A program made the translations under genes and the position numbers. Positions 46,563-59,627 of a DNA stretch of 64,000 nt are shown here, piece by piece; position 1 is the first letter of the stretch; each line of letters starts with the position of its first letter. The notes beneath the pieces are model-generated. The model saw only the letters and a program-made list of their open reading frames with translations, made no database searches and was not told where the DNA came from. The stretch is from Mangifera indica (taxonomy: Eukaryota > Streptophyta > Magnoliopsida > Sapindales > Anacardiaceae), in contig NC_058146.1 of the NCBI RefSeq assembly GCF_011075055.1, positions 14,462,820 through 14,526,819 of the forward strand, read 5' to 3'.

Positions 46563-48844
46563 TTTCCCTCATTGCCATGTAGGGGCTCTACACGTTGTAA
46601 GCATGTCGATAGGTTGAGCTATTGAACACCGATGCACATATGCGAGTCTTCTCCTAATTATCACCTTAAAGACAATCTATTTCTTAGTACAAAAAAAAAG
46701 TCATAAATTTTGAATTTTATGGGAAATCATTATTGAAAATCTTCTGTTTAAAATGTTTTTAATAAAGTTATATAAATTAAATCTTGAAATGTACAATACA
46801 ATTATAGGGAGTAGGGTTGGATACTCAAACTCAATCCAAGCGACTTAAACTCAAATTCAAATTGGATTAAATGAGTTACATTCAAGCCGTCATATATTGA
46901 ATCCAAAGTAATAATATTTTTAAGCTGAGTTTGAGTTTTTACATATCAATTTTGAACTGATTTTTTTGAACTAAAATTGATCTTAAACTGAATTTCATCT
47001 ATACTCAATCTAAAATAAATTCGAACCGAAAAAGCAGAAATAAAAAAGTAGTTAAACTTTGTGTGAGTATTACTCTAATATTACAAAAATAAATTGATAT
47101 CTTCGAAACTTTGGTAATTTATTTATTTATTATTTTTATTAAAGATCAAGTGTTAAGTGTAAAAGCTAAGAAAAGTGTTTCTCACCCAAGGACCAAGGCA
47201 TGTTGAAACAACAAAACTTCTAAGCTTTCAAAAGTCGTATTCTTATTTGCCATCAATTTTTGTAAGTGAATTTCATTGAGTGAAATATAATTTTTGAAAA
47301 TATATGAAAATTCAAGGGGTTCAAAAAATTTGAAAAAAAGCTTGAGGGTGTTTTGAAATTTGTTTTAATTTTATACACCTTTGATAATTAAAAAAATGAC
47401 AATTACATTTTAAAATCTAAATAAAATAAAATATTTTAAAATTTATTATAATTTTAATAATATTTAAAGATTTGAGTGATAAATTTTTTAATTAGTAAGA
47501 AAATATTAATAATTTTATATTTATAATAAGTGCTAATAACAATTTTATAATTTCACTAAAAAGGTAAAACAACCATTTTCCCAAAACTAAATAAAATGTG
47601 CTAAGGAAAGTAAATAAGAAACCTAAGGTATAGTGAAATCTCGAATTTTCACCTTTCAACTTTTGAAAACTCAAACATCTATCCATAATTTTTTTTCATG
47701 TTTAAAAATTTTATAATTTTTTTCCAACCCAAAATTTGAAAAGTAAAAAAACCCCTCTAAGATTTGTTCTCTTTCCTCCCGCGCCAATTTCTCCTTCTCT
47801 GGTTGTGCTCCCTTATTTCTACCTATGGTCTCTCTCTCTTGCCTTTCCCGTTATTTTTGACCGAAGATTAAGAGGAACGATCTTTCTATGGGAATTTGAC
47901 TGAATGAAAGTAAATTAGAGAGTGAGAATTTGACTTATTGACATTTGATGACTGACCTGGGTTGGTAAATGGACAATTGGCCTAAGTGTAAATGAAGGGA
48001 GGTGAGATAGACAGTGAGGCTGCGCTGGGAAGTCAACACCAAATTAGGTGGACCAAATATGCAAATTGAAGAAGTGACTTAGCAAATCAATCATCTATGA
48101 ATTATTTGATTTATTCCATCAGCCCTTATCATCAATTCAATGTTACACCTTACCTTATAATTATTTACAAATTATTTATTATTATTACAAAATCATGTTA
48201 GAGCAGGTAGCCAATAACATCACAACTCACTGAACCCAACAACCCCACCCCCCCACCCAAAAAAAAAAAAATTAAATATTTAATTTTATTTGGTTATTAT
48301 TTGATAACGAAATGAACCCTATTTAGTCCAAATTAGGCTTAAATGTTGAATTTCTGTGTATTATATTATATTTTTTTATTATTATATTAAGTGGATTATA
48401 TTTTCTCTTGATAATTATTGGATTAAGGTGATTTAATATTTCAAATAATTTTTGTACATTTTCAATATATGCCATTGCTATTTTATCATAACCAATATTT
48501 TAGTTTTAGATTGGGACAGAACATTGATCCGGTCAAGGTGTCAGTCCAATTGATATTTAAACTAATGATTAATTAAATAAATATTAGGATAACATTAAAT
48601 AAGTTAGAATTGCAAATTTAATAGTATGTGATGCCTATTTCTTATTTAATAAATTTTGTTCGAGTCTCAATAATTAAAAAATTTTCACATTTGGATAGAT
48701 CCGATTTAATGACTAATTAAAATTTAAACACCAACTAATTTTGGATTGATCATACTATACAATTATATATAATAACTTTATTATTAACTACTTAATTTAT
48801 TAAATAATTTTTATAATTAATATATATATATATATATTTAATAA

Positions 48845-49005
48845 TACTATATGTACCATTTTTGTATATAATTTTATGTATAAATAACGATATGTTATAT
48901 ATAATTGAGTGTTATTTTATTTTTAATTTTTAACTATCTAATCATATGATAACACATTATTATTTATACATAAAATTACGTACAAAAATTCTATATATCA
49001 CACTA
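48845..49005. mobile_element. Palindromic MITE copy 7, best preserved
   Basis: The left arm 'atgtaccatttttgtatata' with 'attttatgtataaataa' is mirrored by 'ttatttatacataaaatta' and 'cgtacaaaaattctatatat' at the right, around 'ttttaactatctaatcatat'. Arm identity is high over about 40 bp. Best model for the family. Confidence 0.65.
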
Positions 49006-49105
49006 CTCATATATATTTATATAATAAGGGGATAAATTTGTAATTATATTTCTTGTATATTGGCAAAACAATATATATTAAATATAATCTATTATACATA
49101 CATAA

Positions 49106-49108
<3 letters not shown>

Positions 49109-49152
<44 letters not shown>
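49109..49152. repeat. (ta)n microsatellite
   Basis: About 22 uninterrupted TA units. Confidence 0.97.
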
Positions 49153-49157
<5 letters not shown>

Positions 49158-49431
49158 ATGAAAATTATATATTTAAAATCACTTTAATTTTAATTATAAA
49201 ATAAGCTTATATAAAAATATAAAAATAATATAATATGTATATACAGTTTTTTATATATTATTAAATATTTAAATAATCTATAATCACTTTATTCGAAAAA
49301 TTTAAATATGATAATATATTATTTATGTATTAATTATATATTTACTATATATAATTTTATTAATTATATAGTACAAAATTAATGTTTAGGAAAAGAAGAA
49401 TTTGATTCAAATTTAAGGTAAGGATTAATTA

Positions 49432-50019
49432 ATAATAATAGCCCTAAAGATTATTTTCACCGAAAAGTTAATTTTTGTTAAAAATCGTAGTTAAGGTTAG
49501 CAATAAAAACTATCATTTAATAAAAAATTTAAATTTTATTATATTCTCTCCCTAAGTTAAAAAACTCATAATTTTCTCTCAATCTAAAGTTTAAAAAATG
49601 ACAAATACCCCATAGAATTTGTTCCTCTCCTTTCTGACGCCTTGAAAACCATTTGTCTTCGGTTGAATACTATGAGAGAGTAAGAGAGAGACCGAAGGGA
49701 TAGATAAAACGAGAGGAAGGATGACTGATGGCTGGAGACCATCAATCGACACTGAAGATGAGAAGAACAAATTTTAAAAGAGTATTTATCACTTTTCAAA
49801 CTTTGGATTGAGAGAATATATAAGATTTTTAAATCTAGAGAGAAAAATATAATAAATGTAAAATTTTTATTAAATGATAGTTTTATCTATAATTTTAACT
49901 AAAATTTTTAATAAAAATTTATTTATAAATAAATATTTGAAATTTTAAAAGTTAAAAGATATAAATTAAGAAAAATTTCATGGTACCTTGGGTGGACCTG
50001 TTGTTTGGCCATAACAATA
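49432..50019. mobile_element. Non-autonomous MULE-like element C (49441-50010) with its TSDs
   Basis: The right end '...gttgtttggcc' and left end 'gccctaaagattattttcac' are imperfect inverted repeats, with foldback similarity running inward ('ctctccctaagttaaaaaac' against 'agatttttaaatctagagag'-like words). Flanks ataataata (49432-49440) and ataacaata (50011-50019) match at 8 of 9 positions. The interior at 49620-49740 is a short less AT-rich insert. Confidence 0.55.
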
Positions 50020-52206
50020 ATACAAATAATAAATACAAGTTTGAGGCAGGCAGCCTAGTGACATGCCAACCCACTAAAAACCAAAATAAATCAAATAAAA
50101 TAAATAAAATTTAAGAATTAAATATTGAATTTTCATTTGTTTATTATTTGATAATGAATTAAGACCCCATTTATGTTGGAATTTTTATAACATTTCAACC
50201 AACTCGATCCAAATCAGACTTGAAGGTTGAATTTTACATATTTTATTATTTTTAACAATTTTTTGTTTTGAATATTCATTTTTCAAAATAATTTTAAGAT
50301 TTTAAATAAAATAATCAAATTATGTTATACAAAATTAGTGTTTTAGTTCGGATAAATTCAATTGAAACTTCTTAAGTTTGAATCAAATATGTTAACTTCA
50401 AATTAATAATTAAATTAATTTTATAAATAAATTAATTTAAATATTTAAATTTAAATTAAATATAATTAAATATAAAATTGAATTATTTTTTGTCACATCC
50501 AATCCGAGTCCTATTTGATCGAACCTTTTATGTTTTGGGTATTATTTTTAAAATATGAATTTTCATATTTTAAAAGCTTAAAAATAAGAAAACACATGTT
50601 TATCAAGTTCTTTGCAAAATTTGTGCTTAGAAAATGGCAATTTTTTTCCCTATTTTTTTGTGATTAAAAAAAAAAAGGCGTTTTAATTATTTTCTGTAAG
50701 AATTATACGATATAAAGTCAGAGAAAAAAATAATTCATCTAAATTGATGTGACATTAATTGCCACGTCATATATTTCAACCCATGATTCATTTTTCAATA
50801 AATTAAAATATTTTCATCATTTTATTTCTAATAAAATTATATGTACAATTTATACATAAATAATAATATATCACTGTATAATTATGTATTATTTTATCTT
50901 TAATTTTTAATTATCAAATCACATTATAACACGTCGATGTTTATGTATAAAGTTGTGCATATAGCACTAGTCTTTTACTTTTTTTTCAAATATAATCAAA
51001 CTAAGTGTATATATTTTTAATACATAAATATGTCATTATATTATTATATGATTTTGAATTAATAATAAAACAATAAAACTATACGTACATACTTTTGGTA
51101 TATAATTTATGTACACAGATGATGTGTAATGATTTTGAATAAATGATAAAATAAAACCTAATTATATGGTGACATATTATCTGTGTGTTTAAACTGTGTA
51201 TCAAGAGTATATAAACTTATCATTGCTTATAATAAAATAATACTCAGTTATATAATAATACATCGATATGTATACATATTTATATATTAAAATATATACA
51301 CATAATATTACTATTTTAAATATTAGTTCTATTATTTGGTTTTATGGTGTTTGTGTAGTTGTTTGACATTAATCCTAGTATTCTCAAATTTTCATCGTTG
51401 CTATTGTAACACGTGAATATTAATTAATAAGAGAAATTGCATCAACACATTATTTTCATTTTAAGAATATTACTTGAAAATTTTGTTTTCTCCTTTTGTA
51501 GCTGATAATTTGCAATATGATCCGTTAATATAACACAAAAAACGGTTACTACTGAATTTTTTCTACACAAAATTTAGTTCAAATTAACCTAACAAAACTT
51601 AAAATTAAACTGGGTCGTGATTAGCTTGATACGAAAATTTTTCAAACTAACTCAAATGTTTCAAAAAATATTACCCTAGTATAATTTGTTAATGACATAT
51701 TGAAAAAAATGTTTAAGGACAAGTATTAATAGTAGTAGAAAATTATTGTAAATAGTTGTACTTTTGTATATGTGTAATTATTTTGATTATTCTTGATTTT
51801 TATTTAAAAATTTTATTTTATTTTTTGATAGTGAGAAATATATTTGGTTACTATGATCATTCCTGTGTTTCAAAAAGTCTTAATCTATAATTTTTTAGAT
51901 TATTTATAAATAAGACAAAATATTATATTGTGTTTTTTTGTTAGTAGTAAGTTAAAGTAATTATGGAAAGAAATTAAAATACTAAAAACACCTAAGAGAG
52001 AAAAAATAATAAACAATCTAGATCAATTGTGTTAGTTTTGACTGGTTTTGGATTAAGAAATTTAAGTATGATTCTAACTCAAATTTGATTTAAGTTGAAA
52101 GTTTCTAATAAGAAACCTGAAATAATATGATAAGAATATGATCTGATAACATGAACTGATATGTCTATTTTTTGGGACATTATTGTGTAACGTTGGTCTG
52201 AATCAT
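50020..52206. other. AT-rich region with MITE relics
   Basis: Palindromic MITE relatives occur at about 50826-50970 and 51063-51210. A block of the dispersed 'aaattgaattcaaat' repeat is at 50330-50520. No gene or RNA is supported. Confidence 0.45.
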
Positions 52207-53117
52207 TGTTTTAAAGGCCAAAAGACTACTTCCTAACCAAGGTTTAGTGAAAAGACAAATTTTCATCTGTTAACTTTTAAAAACTCAAATATTTATCTAT
52301 TTATTAAAATTCACTTATAAAGTTAAGGGTAAAATTGTTATTTAACTAAAAATATTAAAAAACTAAAAAATTATCATATTTCACCCGTTTGGTTTAAAAA
52401 TCTAACAATTATTCCCTACTTAAGGTTTAAAAATTCATCATTCCCCCCTAAGGTTCGAAATTTTTTTTCTGGTTTCTTCTAACAAGCAGAGCCAACCTTC
52501 CCCATTCATCTTCCATTGGCGCCCAAAGAAGAAGGCTGACGGAGCTCAACCACAAGTCTAAGTGTCTCCTCTGTATCGTCGTCATGTGATTCATCTCCTC
52601 GGTGTCTTTTTCATCGCACGATTTGTCTCCTCAACATCATCATTAGGCAATTCATCTCCCTAGCATCTCTTTTGTTGCCTATTTGGTCTCTCCAATGTTG
52701 TCTGTCATTGATTGTCACAGAGTTGAAACTCACTCATGGGTTGTTAATGGTCAACGGTGGAAATTGGCAAGGTTTGGAAGGAGAGGGAGCACCGGTGAGA
52801 AAGAGAGTGCTAGGAGGAAGAGATTGATGGAGACAAAGACGACAACGGAGAAACTCACTAGAAGAAACTAGAAAAAAATTCTAAACCTTGGGAGAATGAC
52901 AAATTTTCAAACCTTTGATGAGGAAAAAATTTTAGATTTTTAAACCTAGGGAGTGAAATGTGATCATTTTTTAGTTTTTTAGCTAAATAACAATTTAGCC
53001 CTTACCCTAAGGGTGAATCTTAATAAATGAGTGAGTATTTAAGTTTTTAAAAATTAATAAATAAGAAATCCTTTCACTAAACTTTGGGTGGGACATAGTC
53101 CTTTGGCCTTTTTGAAA
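52207..53117. mobile_element. Non-autonomous MULE-like element D (52216-53108) with its TSDs
   Basis: The left end 'ggccaaaagactacttccta' and inverted right end 'ggccaaaggactatgtccca' continue as inverted arms for about 200 bp (both followed by 'accaaggtttagtgaaa'-like and 'tttttaaaaact' words). Flanks tgttttaaa and tttttgaaa match at 7 of 9 positions. The interior 52480-52870 is less AT-rich, with 'gattcatctcctcggtgtct' repeated in variants and a 62-codon frame without recognisable domain. It lies 264 bp left of MULE-3 and shares its terminus. Confidence 0.7.
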
Positions 53118-53363
53118 TTTTTTTTTTTTTGAGAAAATCAATATGTATTTTCTATTTTTCTTATTAAATTATTTGTGCTCGATCTCCTCGGCGAAAAGTC
53201 TTGAACACATGCAATGTATTTCATGTGCGCGGGCGTAGCAATTCCATGGATTTTTGGCATGGCACTGGCGTCCATTTCGTACATGTCTGCGTAGATTCAT
53301 TCATGTCTCTAAGTTGTTGTACCTTTTCGGACGTGGACCCCGGGACCTACTCAACTTTCAATA
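53118..53363. other. Short spacer between element D and MULE-3
   Basis: About 245 bases, less AT-rich than the surroundings from 53175 on, with no recognised feature. Confidence 0.3.
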
Positions 53364-53372
53364 TTAAAACAA
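53364..53372. repeat. MULE-3 left target-site duplication
   Basis: TTAAAACAA directly left of the element, repeated exactly at 59754-59762. Confidence 0.93.
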
Positions 53373-53498
53373 GGCCAAACGACTATTTCCCACCCAAGGT
53401 TTGACGTTTTCTCAAATACCCACCCGTTAACTATGAAAACACCAAAAGCCCACCCATCAGTGGTTAACTTTGACAGTTTCCGTCAGAAAAAAGGGTAA
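53373..53498 (+). repeat. MULE-3 left terminal inverted repeat
   Basis: 126 bp, matching the complement of 59628-59753 with two mismatches (G/A at position 9 and C/A at position 53). Confidence 0.95.
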
Positions 53499-54970
53499 TA
53501 TGGTAAATCTGGCTCTCCATTTTAAAATCAATATAAGCGTTTTTAAAAAAAAAAATTCCTGCAACATTTAATGCTGCACGGGACGCGTGCACACGCAACG
53601 CACGGATAGCTGACGCGTGGCGTTGTCATCTGAAAAGCAGAACGATTTTTCGACGATTTTTGGCGATTCAGGGTTTGCAAATCTTTGGTGGTTGACGTGG
53701 CAGTACGAAAAGAAGACACCTGGCAAAAAAGCAAATAATCGGGCGCACAAAATTTGAATCAGCCGCCGAATACTGTGCGCTCGAAGGACGTGCCGCAGTC
53801 TGTATTAAATGCAGAATGATTATATTGAAATCAACGGTGGCAATTTTTGGGGCACAAATCGACGACTAGGGATTAGTCTAGGGAAAGTGAGCGAATGAAC
53901 ATGCGACACGTGAGGGGTCTTTGTGTCATTTCACACCAATTTGAAAAATGATTTTTCTCTTTCACCAATGAACGAGCGACACTTGTCCAGCCGACGTCAG
54001 ATTTCAAATTTGAACAAAACCTTTGGCCTTCATTCTTTCGTTCAACATTCCATTCGCGTTAAGTCTTTCGTTTACCTTGTTTCATTGTGCTCCAGTGTGA
54101 TCAACGATGAACCTTTAACGGCGACGACAAAGACGACCACGACAAGACATCGTTCGACGTTACCAAGGGTGGACGAAGTAGTTTAGTACCAAAGAAGACG
54201 AGAAAGTACAACCTGTTTGCTGTTTTCGGCTACTGTGATCACCAACAGTTCCGACGACAAGTGTAGTGGCTTTTCGTGGTGAGTTAAACTGCAATGACGA
54301 CGAAGTCTGCTCCAACTGAGGCCTTCAGAAAATATTTCCTGCCATCCAGGTTTATTCTTTCGGATACCTTGTTTATCCTTATTGTCGAGTACTGTAATAG
54401 TCTGTGTAATGTTAGGGTTAGCCTTATATGTATATTTTGGGTACTATTATAGTCTGTGTTATATTAGGGTTAGCATTATATGTATATTTTAGGGCAAGGC
54501 AAAAAAAAAAAATTAACGTGGGGATTTTGCATGTCCACTGTTGACGTAAGTTTCTGTGTATGACTTCTATTTTCGTGAGTTTTCAGTTCTATGTGAGTAT
54601 TAGGAAGTTGAAGTTTGAAACAGGTTTTGGTTTTTCAGGGTATTGGGGTGCTGTAATGGTCTTTGTAATGTTAGGGTTATGCATTATACGTATATTTGAG
54701 TGGAAAAAAAAATTAACGTAGGGGTTTTGCATGTGTACTGTTAACATATTATTTAGGGTTGGGTTATATTTTGGTGAGCATTCAGTTATGTGTATGAGTA
54801 TTAACTGCTTTTGTTGGGCTTGTGTATGAGCACTTTCGGTGGCGTTGAGTTCTGTGTATGGGTTATATGTTCAGTTTCTGTGTGTGAGTTAGGGGATGAT
54901 CAGTTTCTATGAGGGAGTTAGGGCATGATCAGTTTCTGTTTTAAGTATTATGTATCAGTTTCTGTTTCAT

Positions 54971-56102
54971 AATGATTAAACAATAAGGTAGGATACTTTC
55001 TGTCAAGTGCACACCCATTTGCATGCTGTTTTGAGTGATTCTGCATGAGTGATAGTCTTCTGTTTCTTTGCATACATGCTGATCAACAACAATGTTGCAT
55101 ACTGCCTTGTTTCTGTGCATGAGGAGTGTTGTTGTTGTGTCATTGGGTAAGTTGCATCATTGTTACATACGCTGGGAAACCCGAGAGTGCAGTGCTACTG
55201 GCGCGAAAGAGAAGGTTGCAAAAAACCTTAATTCTCTCTGGTCTAACAAGGCTGTGTAACAGTGTTGCAAGTTGCAACAATGATTAAACAATAAGGTAGG
55301 AAACTTTCTGTCAAGTGCACACCCATTTGCATGCTGTTTTGAGTGATTCTGCATGAGTCATAGTCTTCTGTTTCTTTGCATACATGCTGATCAACAACAA
55401 TGTTGCATACTGCCTTGTTTCTGTGCATGAGGAGTGTTGTTGTTGTGTCATTGGGTAAGTTGCATCATTGTTACATACGCTGGGAAACCCGAGAGTGCAG
55501 TGCTACTGGCGCGAAAGAGAAGGTTGCAAAAAACCTTAATTCTCTCTGGTCTAACAAGGCTGTGTAACAGTGTTGCAAGTTGCAACAATGATTAAACAAT
55601 AAGGTAGGATACTTTCTGTCAAGTGCACACCCATTTGCATGTTGTTTTGAGTGATTCTGCATGAGTCATAGTCTTCTGTTTCTTTGCATACATGCTGATC
55701 AACAACAATGTTGCATACTGCCTTGTTTCTGTGCATGAGGAGTGTTGTTGTTGTGTCATTGGGTAAGTTGCATCATTGTTACATACGCTGGGAAACCCGA
55801 GAGTGCAGTGCTACTGGCGCGAAAGAGAAGGTTGCAAAAAACCTTAATTCTCTCTGGTCTAACAAGGCTGTGTAACAGTGTTGCAAGTTGCAACAATGAT
55901 TAAACAATAAGGTAGGATACTTTCTGTCAAGTGCACACCCATTTGCATGCTGTTTTGAGTGATTCTGCATGAGTCATAGTCTTCTGTTTCTTTGCATACA
56001 TGCTGACCAACAACAATGTTGCATACTGCCTTGTTTCTGTGCATGAGGAGTGTTGTTGTTGTGTCATTGGGTAAGTTGCATCATTGTTACATACGCTGGG
56101 AT
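54971..56102 (+). repeat. 308-bp tandem repeat upstream of the MULE-3 transposase (3.7 copies)
   Basis: 'aatgattaaacaataagg' starts at 54971, 55279, 55587 and 55895, and 'acatacgctggg' at 55165, 55473, 55781 and 56089: an exact 308-bp period. Copies differ at only a few single bases. The repeat ends 70 bases before the transposase ATG and would lie in a leader intron (donor-like 'ccatccag/gtttat' near 54350, acceptor 'ttttgttag' at 56171). Frames within it are shadows. Confidence 0.95.
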
Positions 56103-56172
56103 ACTGTGTTTTTCTGTGCCTTCAGTCTCAAATTAATTGTTATTCTTTTAACTAATTCTGTGTTTTGTTAGG

Positions 56173-58788
56173 ATGAGTTCTACAAAGTTATTCACTATTA
56201 AATTTGAAGCTTGTGGCATACCATCTGAAATAAGAAATATTGATCCAGAAGAGTATAGCTTAATTGTGTTCATCAAGGATGTTAAGCAATGTATTGCAAA
56301 TGAAAATGAGGAGGTGCAACTTTATCCAGGTGAGCAGATAAAAGTTGAAGCAAGATCAGCTAATGGAGAGGGTAATTACATCATTGCCAGTGATGAGGAC
56401 ATGATGTTTGTCTTTGAAGAGTATAGAAAAGTAGGTCAGCAAATTATTCAGATGTATGTTGAATTTATTCCAGTACAGAGCAGATCTCCTCGGCCTCTAC
56501 TACCTTCACACAGTCAACCCAACACCGAACCAACAGAACGTAACTCACCCAACACCCAACCAACAGAGCCTAACTCACCCAACACCCAACCAATAGAAAG
56601 TTCTGATGAGGGAGAAGAATTTACCCAGCATGATGATGACTTTCATTGGAGTGATGCATCACATGAAGATGAGACTATTAGTCATGCCGAAGTTGAAATC
56701 AGGTCTGAATCTGTTGAGGATGATGATGAGACACGAGGACTTAATTATAAATCTGACAATAGTGATGGGGAAAGTGATGAGGGAGAAGATGATGGTGCTA
56801 CCAGATTAGCTAGACATATGAAGGGAAAGGCTTTTAAGAAAGGTGCAGATGGGAAGATTTATTTTGAGGTTGGACATGTTTTTGACAGTGTTGAACATTT
56901 CAGGGGTGTGCTGAAAGATTACACGGTTGATCGTGGGTTTGCTACAAAAAAGATATACAATGAGAAGAGAAGAATAAAGGTTGTGTGTAGATCAGAAGGC
57001 TGCCCATTCCATCTCTATGCAGCTCTGATGGTAGATGGTCAATCCTACCAAATACGTCAGTACGAGCATATGCACACATGCCTCAGGGTTAATGATAACC
57101 CAGCTGCGAGTGCATTATGGGTAGCTGAGAAATTTGGCAGGTTTATAAGGTCACAAGAAGGCAGTAGCATTAAGCCTCTAGCTTCTCAGTTGGAGCAGGA
57201 GCATTTTTTAAAGATAAATCATAGAAAATTGTATAGGGCTAAGAAAATTGCCACTGGTTTGACAGCAAAGGAGCATGCAGAGTCGTATAACTGGCTGTTT
57301 AAATATTGTCATATTGTGTTGATGACCAATACAGGATCAAAAGCTGCCCTAAAGGTAATTAGGGATGAAATTCCCTCGACACCGCGTTTTCATCGCTTTT
57401 TTCTAAGTTTTGCTGCACAGAAGAAAGGCTTTTTAGAGGGTTGTCGTCGTTTTATAGGGGTTGATGGATGCCATCTGAAGGGGCATTTTGGGGGAGTCCT
57501 GCTGTCTGCTGTAGCGATTGATGCGAACAGTGGGATATTCCCATTGGCAATCTGTGTTTGTGAAGTAGAAAACAATGATAGTTGGGGTTACTTTCTGGGG
57601 ATGTTGAAAGAATTCATGGGTGATGTCTTGCCTATCACTTTCATGAGTGATAGGCAAAAGGGAATAATACATGCCTTGCAAACTCAGTGGCCTAATGCAA
57701 AGAGTAGATTTTGTGCAAGACATGTATATGCGAATTTCAGGAAAACTTTCCCTGGGGTACATCTTCGAAATCTGTTTTGGGCTATTTCTAGAGCATCAAA
57801 TAAAGTGGATTTTCATGAGGCATTAAATAAAATGAAGGCAGTGGATGAAACTGCTTACAAGTGGGTAATTGACAATGAGCCAGATCAATGGTCTAGATTT
57901 GGCTTTGACACTGAAGCCAAATCTGACCATATCACAAATAATATGTCTGAAACATTTAATAGTTGGCTTGGAGAAGGTCGGGAGCTGCCTATTCTCAGTT
58001 TGTTGGAGTTGTATCGAAGAAGAATAATGAAGAGACTTTATAGTAGGCTGAAGGCAGGGACTGAATGGGTCACTCCATTGCCCCCACTTGTTGTTAAAAA
58101 ATTGAACAAAAGTATTGAGACAGCTCGAAATGTCTCTATTTCATATGCTGGACTGCAAGAGTTCGAGGTGATTGATATGAATGGTATTCCAAGCAGAACA
58201 TACACCTTGAATTTGGACAAAAGAATCTGTGATTGTGGGATGTGGCAGCTGTCTGGGATTCCCTGCCAACATGCAATCTGCTCAATATTGCACATGAACT
58301 TCCCTACCATTGATAAGTTTGTAGATGACAGGTTGCAAATTTCAGCATATATGAGAACATATGCTGAAATTATTCATCCTATTCCAGACAAGAGAACCTG
58401 GCCAGAGGAATGTGAAGATAAGCTGCAGCCACCTGTTAGGCATGGCAAAGCTGGCAGGCCCAGAAAGGCTAGGAGGAAAGACCCCACTGAAGAGAGAAAG
58501 AGAAAACCTGTGTCTACACTTAGGTGTAGTCACTGCCATGAATTGGGGCACAACAAAAGGTCCTGCCAATACAATCCAAACAATGCAGGAAGACCCAAAA
58601 AAAAGGTATTGCTTCTGTTTATATGTTAGCATTCTGTTTGCTACTGTTTTTTCTGTTTTATTAAACCTACTCATTTTTTTTTCCCCTTATATCAGAGAAG
58701 AACAATCCCAACCATGGAAAGCCAGTCAGCTAAAAGTCAGTTTGGTTCATCTTCTTCCTCACAGCATCCAGAGTCACAGATACAATGA
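56173..58788 (+). CDS. MuDR-type MULE transposase, intact
   Basis: Catalyses cut-and-paste transposition of MULE ends in the nucleus. Exon 1 is 56173-58605 (811 codons); a GTATTG donor and 'atatcag' acceptor lead to exon 2 at 58696-58788, giving 841 residues. Domains in order: PB1-like N-terminus (1-100); acidic, Ser/Pro-rich linker (105-210); Mutator DNA-binding domain (about 230-305) with Cys272, Cys277 and His301; DDE core with Asp431 in 'GVDGCHLKG', Asp493 in 'MSDRQKG', Cys514-x2-His517, and Glu593 in 'MSETFNSW'; SWIM zinc finger with Cys686, Cys688, Cys698 and His700; AT-hook-like 'GRPRK' (761-765); and CCHC knuckle with Cys785, Cys788, His793 and Cys798. No stop or frameshift is present. 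The alternative unspliced end adds seven residues after position 811. A domesticated gene is unlikely, since it sits between near-perfect TIRs and a TSD. Confidence 0.95.
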
Positions 58789-59627
58789 AACTGGGGATTT
58801 CCCTTATGTAAATTTTTTGGATAATTGCTCAATTGCTCAGTTATAAATTTTTTGGATAATTTTTTGGTTCATCTTCTTCCTCACAGCATGTAAATTTTTT
58901 CTATAGCTCAGTGAAATGTTCTCTGCATGTAAATTCTTTGGATAGCTCAGTGAAATGTTCACTGTAAGTATTCTGTGTATTCTGTGTTAATTTATAAATT
59001 AGTGCATATGAGGAGTATTCTGTGTGTGTGTTGACAGTGTTGAGAGTGTTAATTTATGAATTAGTGCTTATGAGGAGTGTTCTGTGTGTTGACAGTGTTG
59101 ATATGAGGAGTGTGTTTACAGTGTTGATATGAGGAGTGTGTTTACAGTGTTGATATGAGGAGTATTCTGGGTTGACAGTGTTGATTTATGAATCAAAATG
59201 GTCTGTTATTGCATGCATTCCAGTACACAGCTATTTGCATTTCTAGGTTTCCAAGCAGGCCAGTATTAAGCAATGTATTACACAACTCTTTGAAGTATAT
59301 TTATGAATCAAAATGGTTTGCATTTTCAGGTTTCCAAGCAGGCCAGTATTAAGCAATGTATTACACAACTCTTTGCATTTCATCACTTTCATAATCAAAG
59401 GCAGTTCCAACCGAAAATCTGTAATTCAAACTGAAATGATGCATTGTTTTCAGGCCATGGAAGTTGCTGGTTAAATTATGGAATATGAAAAATTGGTTAA
59501 TTAATTGAGAGGGCATTTTGGTCTTTTTATTTAAGGGTTTTTAGGTCATTTTAGTGAAAAGGGTAATTACGTCATTTGGCATGCAGGACATTTTTGTCAT
59601 TTCAATTGAAAAGGGTAAAACAGTCAT

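Larger units (their letters stand above)
46117..49431. other. AT-rich region with MITEs
   Basis: Palindromic MITE copies lie at about 46139-46310, 46392-46562 and 48845-49005. A partial MULE-3-type left arm is at about 47615-47800 ('cctaaggtatagtgaaatc', 'cacctttcaacttttgaaaa'), followed by a less AT-rich insert (47760-48060) of the kind found inside elements A and C. A (ta)n microsatellite is at 49109-49152. No gene is supported. Confidence 0.45.

Noticed and set aside
53923..54186. 87-codon frame in the left part of MULE-3
   Set aside because: It begins at GTG, has no domain, and lies in the expected leader region.
55163..56044. Repeated minus-strand frames of 61-63 codons upstream of the MULE-3 transposase
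   Set aside because: They are the same frame copied by the 308-bp tandem repeat, with no recognisable domain. They are repeat artefacts.
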